Assembly (NCBI RefSeq): GCF_027923585.1
Contig: NZ_BRPL01000004.1
Location: 62,001-126,000, forward strand
Direction of reading: 5' to 3'
DNA: 64,000 nucleotides
Source: Philodulcilactobacillus myokonensis
GTDB taxonomy: Bacteria; Bacillota; Bacilli; Lactobacillales; Lactobacillaceae
The translations under genes and the position numbers were made by a program. Positions 20,201 to 25,978 of this stretch are shown here, piece by piece; positions within the stretch are counted from its first letter, which is position 1; each line of letters begins with the position of its first letter. The notes under the pieces were generated by a model. That model ran no database searches and was not told the DNA's origin. It worked only from the letters and a program-made list of their open reading frames with translations.

Positions 20201-22521
20201 CAGCTGGAGCTGCAAGTCAGCAAGGCTTGAGTGATGCTGTCGGTAATCAGGATATCCGTAAGGATCCAAAGAGTGATTATAATAATGGTACTTGGAACCC
20301 ATCACAAAAGACGGCCTATGATAATGCACAAAAAGCATATCAAGCTGGTAATGATGGAAATAAGACAGCTGATGATCAAGCAGCAGCTAAATTGAATCCA
20401 GCAGCAAATGCAGCTGGAGCTGCAAGTCAGCAAGGCTTGAGTGATGCCGTCGGCAATCAGGATATCCGTAAGGATCCAAAGAGTGATTATAATAATGGTA
20501 CTTGGAGCCCATCACAGAAGACAGCCTATGATAATGCTCAAAAGGCATATCAAGCCGGAGAAAATGGTAACACTACAACAGGTGATGCCAAACTGGACAA
20601 TGCTGCGAATGTAGCCGGACAAGCTGCACAAACAGGAATTAATGATGCACAAGCAGGCCATGATAATTCTGATAATTATAATAACCCAATTGAAAAATCT
20701 GCATATCAAAATGCTCAAACATCATATAGTGCTGGATTAAAAGGTGATACAACAAGTAGTAATGCTAAGCTTAATCCAATAGCTAATGGTGTTGGTACTG
20801 CAGCTGGACAAGGAATTACTGATTCTATTAGTAATATTAATGCTGCAAATGATTCAAACAGTGATTATCGTAAGACATGGAATCAAAATCAAAAAGATGC
20901 TTATGATCGTGCTCAAAAAGCATATAAAGCTGGCTTGAATGGATATAATAATTCAGATTCATCATTAAACAATACAGCTAGTTCTACAGGTCAAGATGCT
21001 TCTTCTGGAATTAATGACGGTGTTAGTGGTAAACAGTCGCAATCACATAAAGATGGAACTTACAGTGATGGATATAATGTAGGGGAAGCTGCTCGTAAGG
21101 GTGCAAATGATGCAGCCGCAGGTAGTAACCCTGACCCACAATTTAATGGTAGTAATTCTGTTGATAATGCTTATAATAATGCTTATAAGAATGTTAAAAA
21201 TAATCAACAACTTAATGGATCTCAACCATCATTATCTAATGTTGCTGCTCAAGCTGCTCAAATTGCTCAACAAGGTAAAAACGATGCAGCTAAAGGCTTT
21301 AATTTAGCCGATCCTAAAAATAAGAGTAATAGTAACCCTTATTATAATGGAACTTGGACACCAAGCCAGAAACAAAATTATGATAATGCACAAGCTGCAT
21401 ATCAAGCTGGTAACCAAGGTGATACAACAAGTAACAATGCAAAACGTAATAAGGATGCTAATGATGCCGGTTACAAGAACTATGAATCAAATCAAACAGC
21501 ACCAACTAATTACGATTATCCTCAGGGTCAAGCTTCTGGTGCTCAAGCATTCGTCAATGGAACTGCTAAACCAATTAACCAGGCTAATCTGGTTGGTAAA
21601 TCTGATGACTATAAGAATGGATTCTTACAATCATACCATGATGCTCAATCTGGATTTAACACTGGTTTAGATGGTGAACCAAATGATGAACAAGATAATC
21701 AAAGCTTCAGTGCTGGTTATCAAGCTGGTCAAGATTATCGTCAAGGTTCATTAGATGCTACCCAGGGCAGAAAGCCTGAAGCTAATGGCAGTTATTCATA
21801 CCACATTGGTTATGATGCTTACAATAATGGTGCTAATGATAAGAAAGTATCCAATGACTTCCTTAACAACTTAACGCCTGATTATCGTAAAGCTTATGAA
21901 CAAAATTATAACCGTGGTTTAACTCAATACCACCAAGATGTAAATGATGGTGCTAAAGTTGGTCGTAGAAGTGCTAATGACTTATTAGAACCTACTGATT
22001 TAGCTGGACAATCATCAGCTTACATTAAGGCATATCGTAAAGCTTATGACCAAACTCTAAAGGAAGTTATTCCTCGATACGTTTATAACCTTGGGACGAT
22101 TTTTGAACATAAATCATACCGATTTAGTCGTAAGAATCGGATCGAGAAGTATCATCGAGCAACCCGTCCTAACCGACATGTCTTTAGAGTAACTGGGTTC
22201 AGAAGAACTGCTTCTGGCAAACTTGTTTACAAGGTTCAAGGCCACGGTTGGATTACAGCTAATAAGTTATTAGTTGCGGATGCTTATTACAGACATAGTC
22301 ATGATGGTGCTGATAGCCGTCGAATTAAGGTTATTAAGCATGGTGGTACCTATGTTTATAATGACAAGCAATTTAACGATCAGACCCAGGTAAGATTCTT
22401 GCCAACTGGTACTAAGATGCACGTTAAATATGTGGTTAGATTAGGTCATCTAACTAGATTCTACATTGGAAATGGTGAATACATTTCAAGTAATAAGACC
22501 ATCGTTAAAGAAATTAGATAA
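11209..22521 (+). CDS. Giant secreted repeat-rich surface adhesin-like protein
   Basis: The frame encodes 3770 residues. TTG 11209 is used, with AAGGGGTG at 11191-11198. The N-terminus has a basic stretch and KKVKKQW before a hydrophobic core, a degenerate KxYKxGKxW-like signal peptide, with a likely cleavage after AHA (residue 56). Residues 60-230 are a Ser/Asn/Gln-rich linker. Residues about 470-900 look like the pectate-lyase-like adhesive beta-helix known from Lactobacillaceae surface proteins, followed by a beta-rich region to about 1085. Residues 1130-3600 are Tyr/Gly/Ala/Asn repeats of the AYxxAQKAYQAG type, including twenty nearly identical 70-residue units. The last 150 residues (from about 3623) are two basic SH3-like modules resembling DUF5776, a probable non-covalent wall anchor. 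There is no LPxTG motif and no C-terminal membrane span. A role in adhesion or aggregation is inferred. Confidence 0.9.
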   Translation: MQYNKNQFNKINDKKVMKKVKKQWVVVSLATLALIGGYSAMNLTSVTPTHVVIAHAAQTLNSGGSAGKDGSADSATPSSGSSSQPQSAPAAQQATGQSSKPAQNSTSSNSGSTTNSSNTESDKQNAAATNSDKSSQQVKSSNNDDSNKTAQKAVQASGVASNYTSKSGVASTGSTGTNQSSGSASNPSNSSGSISGKASSASSDSNGNDTKMVSVSTNKGLKLNAKSLNELKSIKLTTANNPSLTSDQKQQADDGADAYWNSIHPNDSDSDVSISGASTSDQNYLDGYSGASAAWNQYNSNNSSYGTQPVKNYTQNSASNPNDPSSVDPNQLDTGKASVSNGEPVDIPFDPTTTGNQTSQESSNDDRVDHSQAYNEGVARFLARQGTQDAETGRWNGADKNGSYSAYTPDSSSTNAYDQAYSGAQAAINQQFNSDNTFSNYKNGIFNPSEITTPSANYDFGFQDVKTKVNNGTAFVSNAQQITNALSGVSKSVDNPTLTGSITSDGSINHIRLLTDINYSGVSSIGESQFHIYYNNGSSAFMNLDGQNHSTDFHGISYYVNQPSNGNITFGMSNFNAAYGYNFYGPFKIESGTATVNYSNVTYVGSQLMSSAYVKANVNVYGNLNAFSVGNYTSPFQTFVPTESYNSTDYTNGKLGNNNHYGSNQQNFEANNLELHPGSNYYGSTTGGNTVELTGNLTLDSGSNMTVAPLNGSSSEHTSQATGLYLSGSSSKVNIESGSHLTINPQAGYNRNAAQPFDITQSSGSIVVDGGTLTVNINGQPKTYSDDEGTIKVDNNGHFDINAKKLGNYSNAILNVGGTLNITNRGNFSIVTDGSGSNNLTLLNNSSKAGSFNIDNPGNNVTLQIQNNGNGKLFANQINAYSVRYGVSNDGRSNVTFSDPSYEVDVPKSGNIKYYNTSNHSYSYDTNTDTSQLKYLTFKATPNAYLDGPISVQTGSSNTYSVNGNLRLDNLPSNDPTMKGTGNQKVYIDVNVDGSQLTNPSNVKLTVYDPTGKDVIATDNNGQPINLTNTPNDSDSKSFNTSHNYTGSINIPNINNNDIIHFSYQLNSKPQNNVSVTSHYFVMDQKQTLSEPSGGGTQLDNDLENPLKGEDPISSTTDANGKFIQPYTPSADDASASGYQDGLQQAQSTSLSNIDKARPTDNGSNWSNYSNSSEDIKNAYKNSYNSGFYGYQQGIKDRNSNSYNYSNPTNPNKDSSSSYTNGYHQVQNDYNDGFNNRITSSNPTDPDNNSGYTLGYNNASGVKDTISNQYNPNSSDNNYINGHNSFNSGLQDPNAKNDNNSNQYNTDNAYRYGSIMSNGFNNAKNPNDNSSSKSNVIGNPPSSIDNQAYQDGEDSYNGMSDALSKDSSQNGSTAYNASNSIAKSGLNDGINPNSKQTDTSNYNSQQKTIYNNSKAAGKGINDALSSTSNTPSDGGYNNADEVDQKSNYQNAYNAVKDGMNSKVGQQPSSSNDKSQNVAYNVGQATEAGINAAQSQSTTSNPYSNDPEKTAYENAKQDYNKGKNSKLTSFDNNKDDAYNAGIAAGKGLTDVEGSKTSEDHPDYNSWSNAEKNAYTNAQNAYQAGMKNGDAGRPDKSADPDAYKAGQDVSVAANEGVSDAINGKTSKDNSDYSKWKSSGDTSKTTAYDNAQKAYQAGLNGDNGSDKANAKLNSTANSAGLAAKAGIDDAQKGKDNSSQNYPNDPENTAYKNAQKAFNAGLDNNKTADDQAAAKLNPAANAAGQASQQGLSDAVGNQDIRKDPKSDYNNGTWSPSQKTAYDNAQKAYQAGNDGNKTADDQAAAKLNPAANAAGAASQQGLSDAVGNQDIRKDPKSDYNNGTWSPSQKTAYDNAQKAYQAGNDGNKTADDQAAAKLNPAANAAGQASQQGLSDAVGNQDIRKDPKSDYNNGTWSPSQKTAYDNAQKAYQAGNDGNKTADDQAVAKLNPAANAAGQASQQGLSDAVGNQDIRKDPKSDYNNGTWSPSQKTAYDNAQKAYQAGNDGNKTADDQAAAKLNPAANAAGQASQQGLSDAVGNQDIRKDPKSDYNNGTWSPSQKTAYDNAQKAYQAGNDGNKTADDQAAAKLNPAANAAGQASQQGLSDAVGNQDIRKDPKSDYNNGTWSPSQKTAYDNAQKAYQAGNDGNKTADDQAAAKLNPAANAAGAASQQGLSDAVGNQDIRKDPKSDYNNGTWNPSQKTAYDNAQKAYQAGNDGNKTADDQAAAKLNPAANAAGAASQQGLSDAVGNQDIRKDPKSDYNNGTWSPSQKTAYDNAQKAYQAGNDGNKTADDQAAAKLNPAANAAGQASQQGLSDAVGNQDIRKDPKSDYNNGTWNPSQKTAYDNAQKAYQAGNDGNKTADDQAAAKLNPAANAAGAASQQGLSDAVGNQDIRKDPKSDYNNGTWSPSQKTAYDNAQKAYQAGNDGNKTADDQAAAKLNPAANAAGQASQQGLSDAVGNQDIRKDPKSDYNNGTWSPLQKTAYDNAQKAYQAGNDGNKTADDQAAAKLNPVANAAGQASQQGLSDAVGNQDIRKDPKSDYNNGTWNPSQKTAYDNAQKAYQAGNDGNKTADDQAAAKLNPAANAAGQASQQGLSDAVGNQDIRKDPKSDYNNGTWSPSQKTAYDNAQKAYQAGNDGNKTADDQAAAKLNPAANAAGQASQQGLSDAVGNQDIRKDPKSDYNNGTWSPSQKTAYDNAQKAYQAGNDGNKTADDQAAAKLNPAANAAGAASQQGLSDAVGNQDIRKDPKSDYNNGTWSPSQKTAYDNAQKAYQAGNDGNKTADDQAAAKLNPAANAAGQASQQGLSDAVGNQDIRKDPKSDYNNGTWSPSQKTAYDNAQKAYQAGNDGNKTADDQATAKLNPAANAAGQASQQGLSDAVGNQDIRKDPKSDYNNGTWSPSQKTAYDNAQKAYQAGNDGNKTADDQAAAKLNPAANAAGQASQQGLSDAVGNQDIRKDPKSDYNNGTWSPLQKTAYDNAQKAYQAGNDGNKTADDQAAAKLNPAANAAGAASQQGLSDAVGNQDIRKDPKSDYNNGTWNPSQKTAYDNAQKAYQAGNDGNKTADDQAAAKLNPAANAAGAASQQGLSDAVGNQDIRKDPKSDYNNGTWSPSQKTAYDNAQKAYQAGENGNTTTGDAKLDNAANVAGQAAQTGINDAQAGHDNSDNYNNPIEKSAYQNAQTSYSAGLKGDTTSSNAKLNPIANGVGTAAGQGITDSISNINAANDSNSDYRKTWNQNQKDAYDRAQKAYKAGLNGYNNSDSSLNNTASSTGQDASSGINDGVSGKQSQSHKDGTYSDGYNVGEAARKGANDAAAGSNPDPQFNGSNSVDNAYNNAYKNVKNNQQLNGSQPSLSNVAAQAAQIAQQGKNDAAKGFNLADPKNKSNSNPYYNGTWTPSQKQNYDNAQAAYQAGNQGDTTSNNAKRNKDANDAGYKNYESNQTAPTNYDYPQGQASGAQAFVNGTAKPINQANLVGKSDDYKNGFLQSYHDAQSGFNTGLDGEPNDEQDNQSFSAGYQAGQDYRQGSLDATQGRKPEANGSYSYHIGYDAYNNGANDKKVSNDFLNNLTPDYRKAYEQNYNRGLTQYHQDVNDGAKVGRRSANDLLEPTDLAGQSSAYIKAYRKAYDQTLKEVIPRYVYNLGTIFEHKSYRFSRKNRIEKYHRATRPNRHVFRVTGFRRTASGKLVYKVQGHGWITANKLLVADAYYRHSHDGADSRRIKVIKHGGTYVYNDKQFNDQTQVRFLPTGTKMHVKYVVRLGHLTRFYIGNGEYISSNKTIVKEIR
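16372..20571 (+). repeat. Twenty tandem 210-base repeats
   Basis: Twenty head-to-tail units of exactly 210 bases (70 codons) lie in frame within the giant gene, at residues about 1722-3121. Every unit carries KTADDQ, SQQGLSDAVGNQDIRKDPK and DYNNGTW. Protein variation is confined to a few sites: AAGQAS or AAGAAS, WSPSQ, WNPSQ or WSPLQ, and single Ala to Val or Thr changes in units 4, 12 and 17. Degenerate copies flank the array on both sides, at about 15900-16370 and 20570-21500. Such an array expands and contracts easily by recombination, so the copy number may differ between strains or be misassembled. Confidence 0.97.
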
Positions 22522-22543
22522 TTTCCTTAGACGATTAATAAAC

Positions 22544-22620
22544 TAAAAAAGAATTGCTTTAAAGCATGTTAACTCAAATTTACAAATTGAGTTGCTGAAC
22601 TTTTTAGCAATTCTTTTTTT
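22544..22620 (+). terminator. Terminator after the giant surface gene
   Basis: An outer stem AAAAGAATTGCT / AGCAATTCTTTT encloses a second small stem AACTCAA / TTGAGTT. It ends in a run of eight Ts, 23 bases or more past the stop. Confidence 0.85.
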
Positions 22621-22734
22621 ATCCATCATTTAATTTAAAAAAGGCAAAATAATTAGTAGCTATTATCTCTGAAAATGTTATTATGTAAGTGGATATAAGT
22701 GTTTTCATAATTAAATACAAGGAGCGACTTTACA

Positions 22735-24258
22735 ATGAAGCGGTTTAAATCACCTGATTTAAAAAAGTCACCCAAAGTATACATTGAAATTTTAATTGCA
22801 TGGGGTGTCACAGAAGCTTTATTTGGAATTCGCTTATTCGAGCATGCCATTGATAGTAGTAATGACCTTAATCGATTTTTATTGATTATGAATTTCGTCT
22901 TTATTTCCTATTTTTGGCTCAACGGATTAAAGGATATTTTCTTTGTTACGAATTATTATTACATGCGAAGGAAACGAATCAAGGCTGAATTTTATCTAGA
23001 GCGTCATTATCATTTTAAGAAACCACCATTCGTTGCGCTAGTTTATACAACGTGTGATGATTTTATTCCTGATAGTTTGGAACGTTCGATGCATCAGACC
23101 TATCCGAATTACCATGTCTATATCTTAGATGATTCGCGGTCAACTGAATATCAAAATGAGGTGAATCAGTTTAAAAAGGATCATCCATCAGTTACAATCA
23201 TCCGGCGTAAGATTCACCATGGCTTCAAGGCCGGTAATTTGAACCATTTTCTATGTCACCATAAATGGGATTACTTCGTTTTACTTGATAGTGATGAAAT
23301 CATTCCCCGCCGGTTTATTGAAAAGGCACTGCCATTCTTTAAATTTGATCATGATTTAGGCATTTTGCAGTGTAACCACATGAGTACTAGAAATTATAAT
23401 CATTTTATGAAAACGTTTTACCGGGGTGTGAATGCCCATTGGCCGACGTATCAGTTGGTAAAAGAAAAATATGGGTTCCTATCATTACTTGGCCATGGTG
23501 CCATGATTAGCCGAAGTTGTTTTAATGACGTTGGTAAATTTCCGGAAGTTGTCGCAGAAGACATTAGCTTTACAGTCAAATCCTATTTAAAAGGTTGGCA
23601 CACCCGTTTTTCAGAAACGATTAATTGTCAGGAACAATTTCCCATTGATTACTTAGCATTTAAAAAGCGGTTGTTTAAATGGACCGGCGGTAATTTAGAA
23701 TTTATCCATAATTACACTAAGGCAATTTTTACCAGTCATAAATTTACCTGGTACGATAAATTGGATATTGTACTATTTACCTACGCATTGCCTCTGACAT
23801 ATGTCTTTTCAATCTTTTTGGCACTGAATTTGATTTTGATGCCAGCTAGATTGATTACTCCTGATTATTCGGCCGCGGCTTTAGTTCCAACCATCATTTG
23901 TTTCTTTAGCCCTGCTTGGAATGATATGATCTATAATTTTGGGAATCGGCTTAATTTCTTTAAACAATTAAAATATAATATTAATTCACTGTTGTTATAT
24001 GGTTCGATGTACTATGCCAGTATTTCTTCATCGGTACTGTATCTAATGGGTAGAAAGCCTAAGTTCATCGTGACACCCAAAGCTGATCGAAAATATACGG
24101 TTTGGCAAGCAATTTATTTCAATATTAAGGATTTAATTTTTGGGGTCTTTCTATTATTGATTAGCTTTACTTTTGATAAGAGCCTAGCACCAGTTGCGCT
24201 AATCATTACGCCAATTTTTGCTGAGCCTTACCTAACATTAATTTCTGGTAAGGAGTGA
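22735..24258 (+). CDS. Membrane glycosyltransferase, family 2 (processive type)
   Basis: The 507-residue protein has two N-terminal membrane spans (about 15-35 and 45-68), a cytosolic GT-A domain and four or so C-terminal spans. Conserved acidic motifs are LDDSRS near residue 137, LLDSDE near 184-188 and AEDISF near 275. The usual QxxRW of processive synthases appears as KRLFKWTGG. The architecture resembles cellulose and poly-N-acetylglucosamine synthases, so polymerisation and export of a surface polysaccharide is the likely role; glycosylation of the neighbouring surface protein is a weaker alternative. ATG 22735 follows AAGGAGCG. A small membrane ORF follows directly. Confidence 0.85.
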   Translation: MKRFKSPDLKKSPKVYIEILIAWGVTEALFGIRLFEHAIDSSNDLNRFLLIMNFVFISYFWLNGLKDIFFVTNYYYMRRKRIKAEFYLERHYHFKKPPFVALVYTTCDDFIPDSLERSMHQTYPNYHVYILDDSRSTEYQNEVNQFKKDHPSVTIIRRKIHHGFKAGNLNHFLCHHKWDYFVLLDSDEIIPRRFIEKALPFFKFDHDLGILQCNHMSTRNYNHFMKTFYRGVNAHWPTYQLVKEKYGFLSLLGHGAMISRSCFNDVGKFPEVVAEDISFTVKSYLKGWHTRFSETINCQEQFPIDYLAFKKRLFKWTGGNLEFIHNYTKAIFTSHKFTWYDKLDIVLFTYALPLTYVFSIFLALNLILMPARLITPDYSAAALVPTIICFFSPAWNDMIYNFGNRLNFFKQLKYNINSLLLYGSMYYASISSSVLYLMGRKPKFIVTPKADRKYTVWQAIYFNIKDLIFGVFLLLISFTFDKSLAPVALIITPIFAEPYLTLISGKE

Positions 24259-24261
24259 TGC

Positions 24262-24432
24262 ATTATCTGGTTATATTATATATTGACATTAATTATTCCA
24301 GTCATCATCATTTTATTGTTAATGATTATTATTCAATTGATGACCGATATTATTTGCTGGATTTGCCGTAAGTTAGAAAAAATGAATCGTAGTAAACAGA
24401 ATCATACTCCCAAAAAACAAGCTTCCAATTAA
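24262..24432 (+). CDS. Small membrane protein with an ATT start (56 residues)
   Basis: TAAGGAG at the very end of the glycosyltransferase gene is followed six bases later by ATT 24262. This opens a 56-codon frame with one or two hydrophobic spans (IIWLYYILTLIIPVIIILLL onward) and a basic tail rich in Lys, Asn and Gln. The alternative ATG at 24259 in another frame gives a 37-residue product without membrane character. ATT initiation is rare, so the start is uncertain; the next in-frame candidate is a TTG about 24 bases on. Processive GT2 synthases often have a small membrane partner, such as IcaD for IcaA, and this could play that role. Confidence 0.5.
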   Translation: MIWLYYILTLIIPVIIILLLMIIIQLMTDIICWICRKLEKMNRSKQNHTPKKQASN

Positions 24433-24449
24433 GTTGGAAACTTGTTTTT
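24413..24449 (+). terminator. Terminator after glycosyltransferase operon
   Basis: The stem AAACAAGCTTCCAA / TTGGAAACTTGTTT followed by TTTAG overlaps the last codons of the small membrane ORF. Confidence 0.85.
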
Positions 24450-24475
24450 AGTTTGCTTTAATTAGTTCTTGAGAT

Positions 24476-25462
24476 TTATTTATTAACCTGATCTTCTACT
24501 TTTTCGCCTTTAATGCCCTTAATCGCATCGCCCAGTGATGTGAAGACCATGTTGCGGTTGGAAACGTCGGTATTGAAACCAATGTGCGGTGTGATGTTAA
24601 CATTATCCATCTTCTGTAATTCGTTGAAGAATTGATTGCCAGTTGGCATGTGACTTAGTTTATGATCAAACAATGGGTCTTCGCCTTCGATCGTATCTAA
24701 ACCAGCAGCGGCAATTTGCTTATGTTTTAAAGCATCAATTAATGCTTGGGTATTAACGACGGCACCGCGGGATGCATTAATCAAGAATGCGGATTTCTTC
24801 ATTAATTTGAATTCATCACTATCAATCAAATGATGAGTGGAATCTAATAATGGGGTGTGCAAAGTAACGATATCAGCATTGGTTAATAGTTCCTTTAATG
24901 GTACGTATTTGACAATGGCTTCTAAACTATTCCGGTGAATGGGATCGTTTGCAATGACGTTGCAGCCCAGTGCCTTGAAGACGCGGGCAACTTCTGAACC
25001 AATTTTACCGGCACCGATGACACCAACGGTTAAGTTATAAAGTTCTTTTGACATCGTCCCGGCCCATAGGAAATTGCCTTGTTGTTCCCTCCTGACGATC
25101 TTCTTGAAATGCCGTAAAAGCATTATGACGTGCATTAGAACTAATTCACTGACTGACCTTGGTGAATATCCGGGAACATTCGTTACAACCAAGTGATTTT
25201 TAGTGGCGGCTTTTAAGTTTACGATTTCATATCCGGTATGGCGAATGGCAATTTGTTTGATGCCAAACTGTGCTAGTTTTTCATAAATAGCAGGGTCCTT
25301 ATCAATCGTATGGGTTGATAAACCGTCATATTCCTTCAACATATTAACAGTATCCATGGTTAATGATTTATCAGTTGTATCAATTTTAACGTGATTTTGT
25401 TTTTCAAAATCTTGAATGTCATTGGCTTCACTGGGTCTTGCGTTGAACATTAAAATTTTCAT
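24476..25462 (-). CDS. D-2-hydroxyacid dehydrogenase (D-lactate dehydrogenase-like)
   Basis: The 328-residue protein belongs to the D-isomer-specific 2-hydroxyacid dehydrogenases. It carries the NAD-binding loop GVIGAGKIGSEVARV. The catalytic residues are Arg in NASRGAVV, Glu in the EGED region and His in PHIGF. Length and overall pattern fit D-lactate dehydrogenase, which reduces pyruvate to D-lactate and regenerates NAD during fermentation. D-hydroxyisocaproate dehydrogenase is a close alternative that sequence alone does not exclude. ATG 25462 has AAGGATGA upstream. It is a single gene. Confidence 0.85.
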   Translation of the reverse strand: MKILMFNARPSEANDIQDFEKQNHVKIDTTDKSLTMDTVNMLKEYDGLSTHTIDKDPAIYEKLAQFGIKQIAIRHTGYEIVNLKAATKNHLVVTNVPGYSPRSVSELVLMHVIMLLRHFKKIVRREQQGNFLWAGTMSKELYNLTVGVIGAGKIGSEVARVFKALGCNVIANDPIHRNSLEAIVKYVPLKELLTNADIVTLHTPLLDSTHHLIDSDEFKLMKKSAFLINASRGAVVNTQALIDALKHKQIAAAGLDTIEGEDPLFDHKLSHMPTGNQFFNELQKMDNVNITPHIGFNTDVSNRNMVFTSLGDAIKGIKGEKVEDQVNK

Positions 25463-25551
25463 ATTAAATCATCCTTATTTTAAATATATTTGAGATAAGT
25501 ATAAACCATTTTATGAGATTTCACATTAATTTCTAATTATTAATTTAAAAA

Positions 25552-25604
25552 TATATCACTTTTGTGATGCTCTACACTTGTGTTATATCACAAATGTGTT
25601 ATAG
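25552..25604 (+). promoter_or_regulatory. Promoter and operator-like inverted repeats of the small HTH gene
   Basis: Two palindromes lie just before the gene: ATCAC-TTTT-GTGAT (about 25556-25569) and TTGTG-TTATAT-CACAA (25578-25593). TTGTGT and TATAGT, 16 bases apart, form a possible promoter that overlaps the second palindrome. This layout suggests autoregulation by the HTH protein encoded next. Confidence 0.5.
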
Positions 25605-25631
25605 TAATAATCGAAGGGTAAGTGATAAGCA

Positions 25632-25853
25632 ATGAGAATTGATATTAAGAGATATTTAGATGAAAATAATTTATCTATTTATGAAGTATCAAAAGAATCA
25701 GGCTATGGTTACACTACTCTTCATAAGGCGTTCAATAAACATCAAACCAGTTCCACTTCAATGAATTTAAGGGACTTGGATGCGTTAGCGCAGACTCAAC
25801 ATCGCCAAATGTGGAAAATCCTAAAGGAATTAGAGGAACACTATTTGGAGTAA
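25632..25853 (+). CDS. Small HTH DNA-binding protein (XRE-like)
   Basis: The 73-residue protein reads as one helix-turn-helix domain: YLDENNLSIYEVSKESGYGYTT looks like helices 2 and 3 of an XRE-type fold. It has no effector domain. Palindromes upstream and a terminator downstream suggest an independently transcribed, self-controlling regulator. No toxin partner is adjacent. Its target is unknown; clpL is the next gene on the same strand. Confidence 0.7.
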   Translation: MRIDIKRYLDENNLSIYEVSKESGYGYTTLHKAFNKHQTSSTSMNLRDLDALAQTQHRQMWKILKELEEHYLE

Positions 25854-25874
25854 TGAGTAGTCGAATAGTCGTTA

Positions 25875-25922
25875 AAAAACTCGTAGTGAATTCAAAGGTT
25901 TGAATTTATTATGAGTTTTTGT
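25875..25922 (+). terminator. Terminator between HTH gene and clpL
   Basis: AAAAACTC pairs with GAGTTTTT around an inner AATTCAAA / TTTGAATT stem and ends in a T-run. Confidence 0.75.
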
Positions 25923-25978
25923 GAAATTTGAATGTAATTTTAAAACATGATTAGTTTATACGTAAGGAGATCGATATT

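Noticed and set aside
16372-20571. CRISPR array
   Set aside because: The repeats are 210 bases, in frame, without unique spacers, and code for protein.
22390-22410. LPTGT in the C-terminal part of the giant protein as a sortase motif
   Set aside because: It reads L-P-T-G-T, not LPxTG, lies inside a predicted folded module, and no hydrophobic span or basic tail follows.
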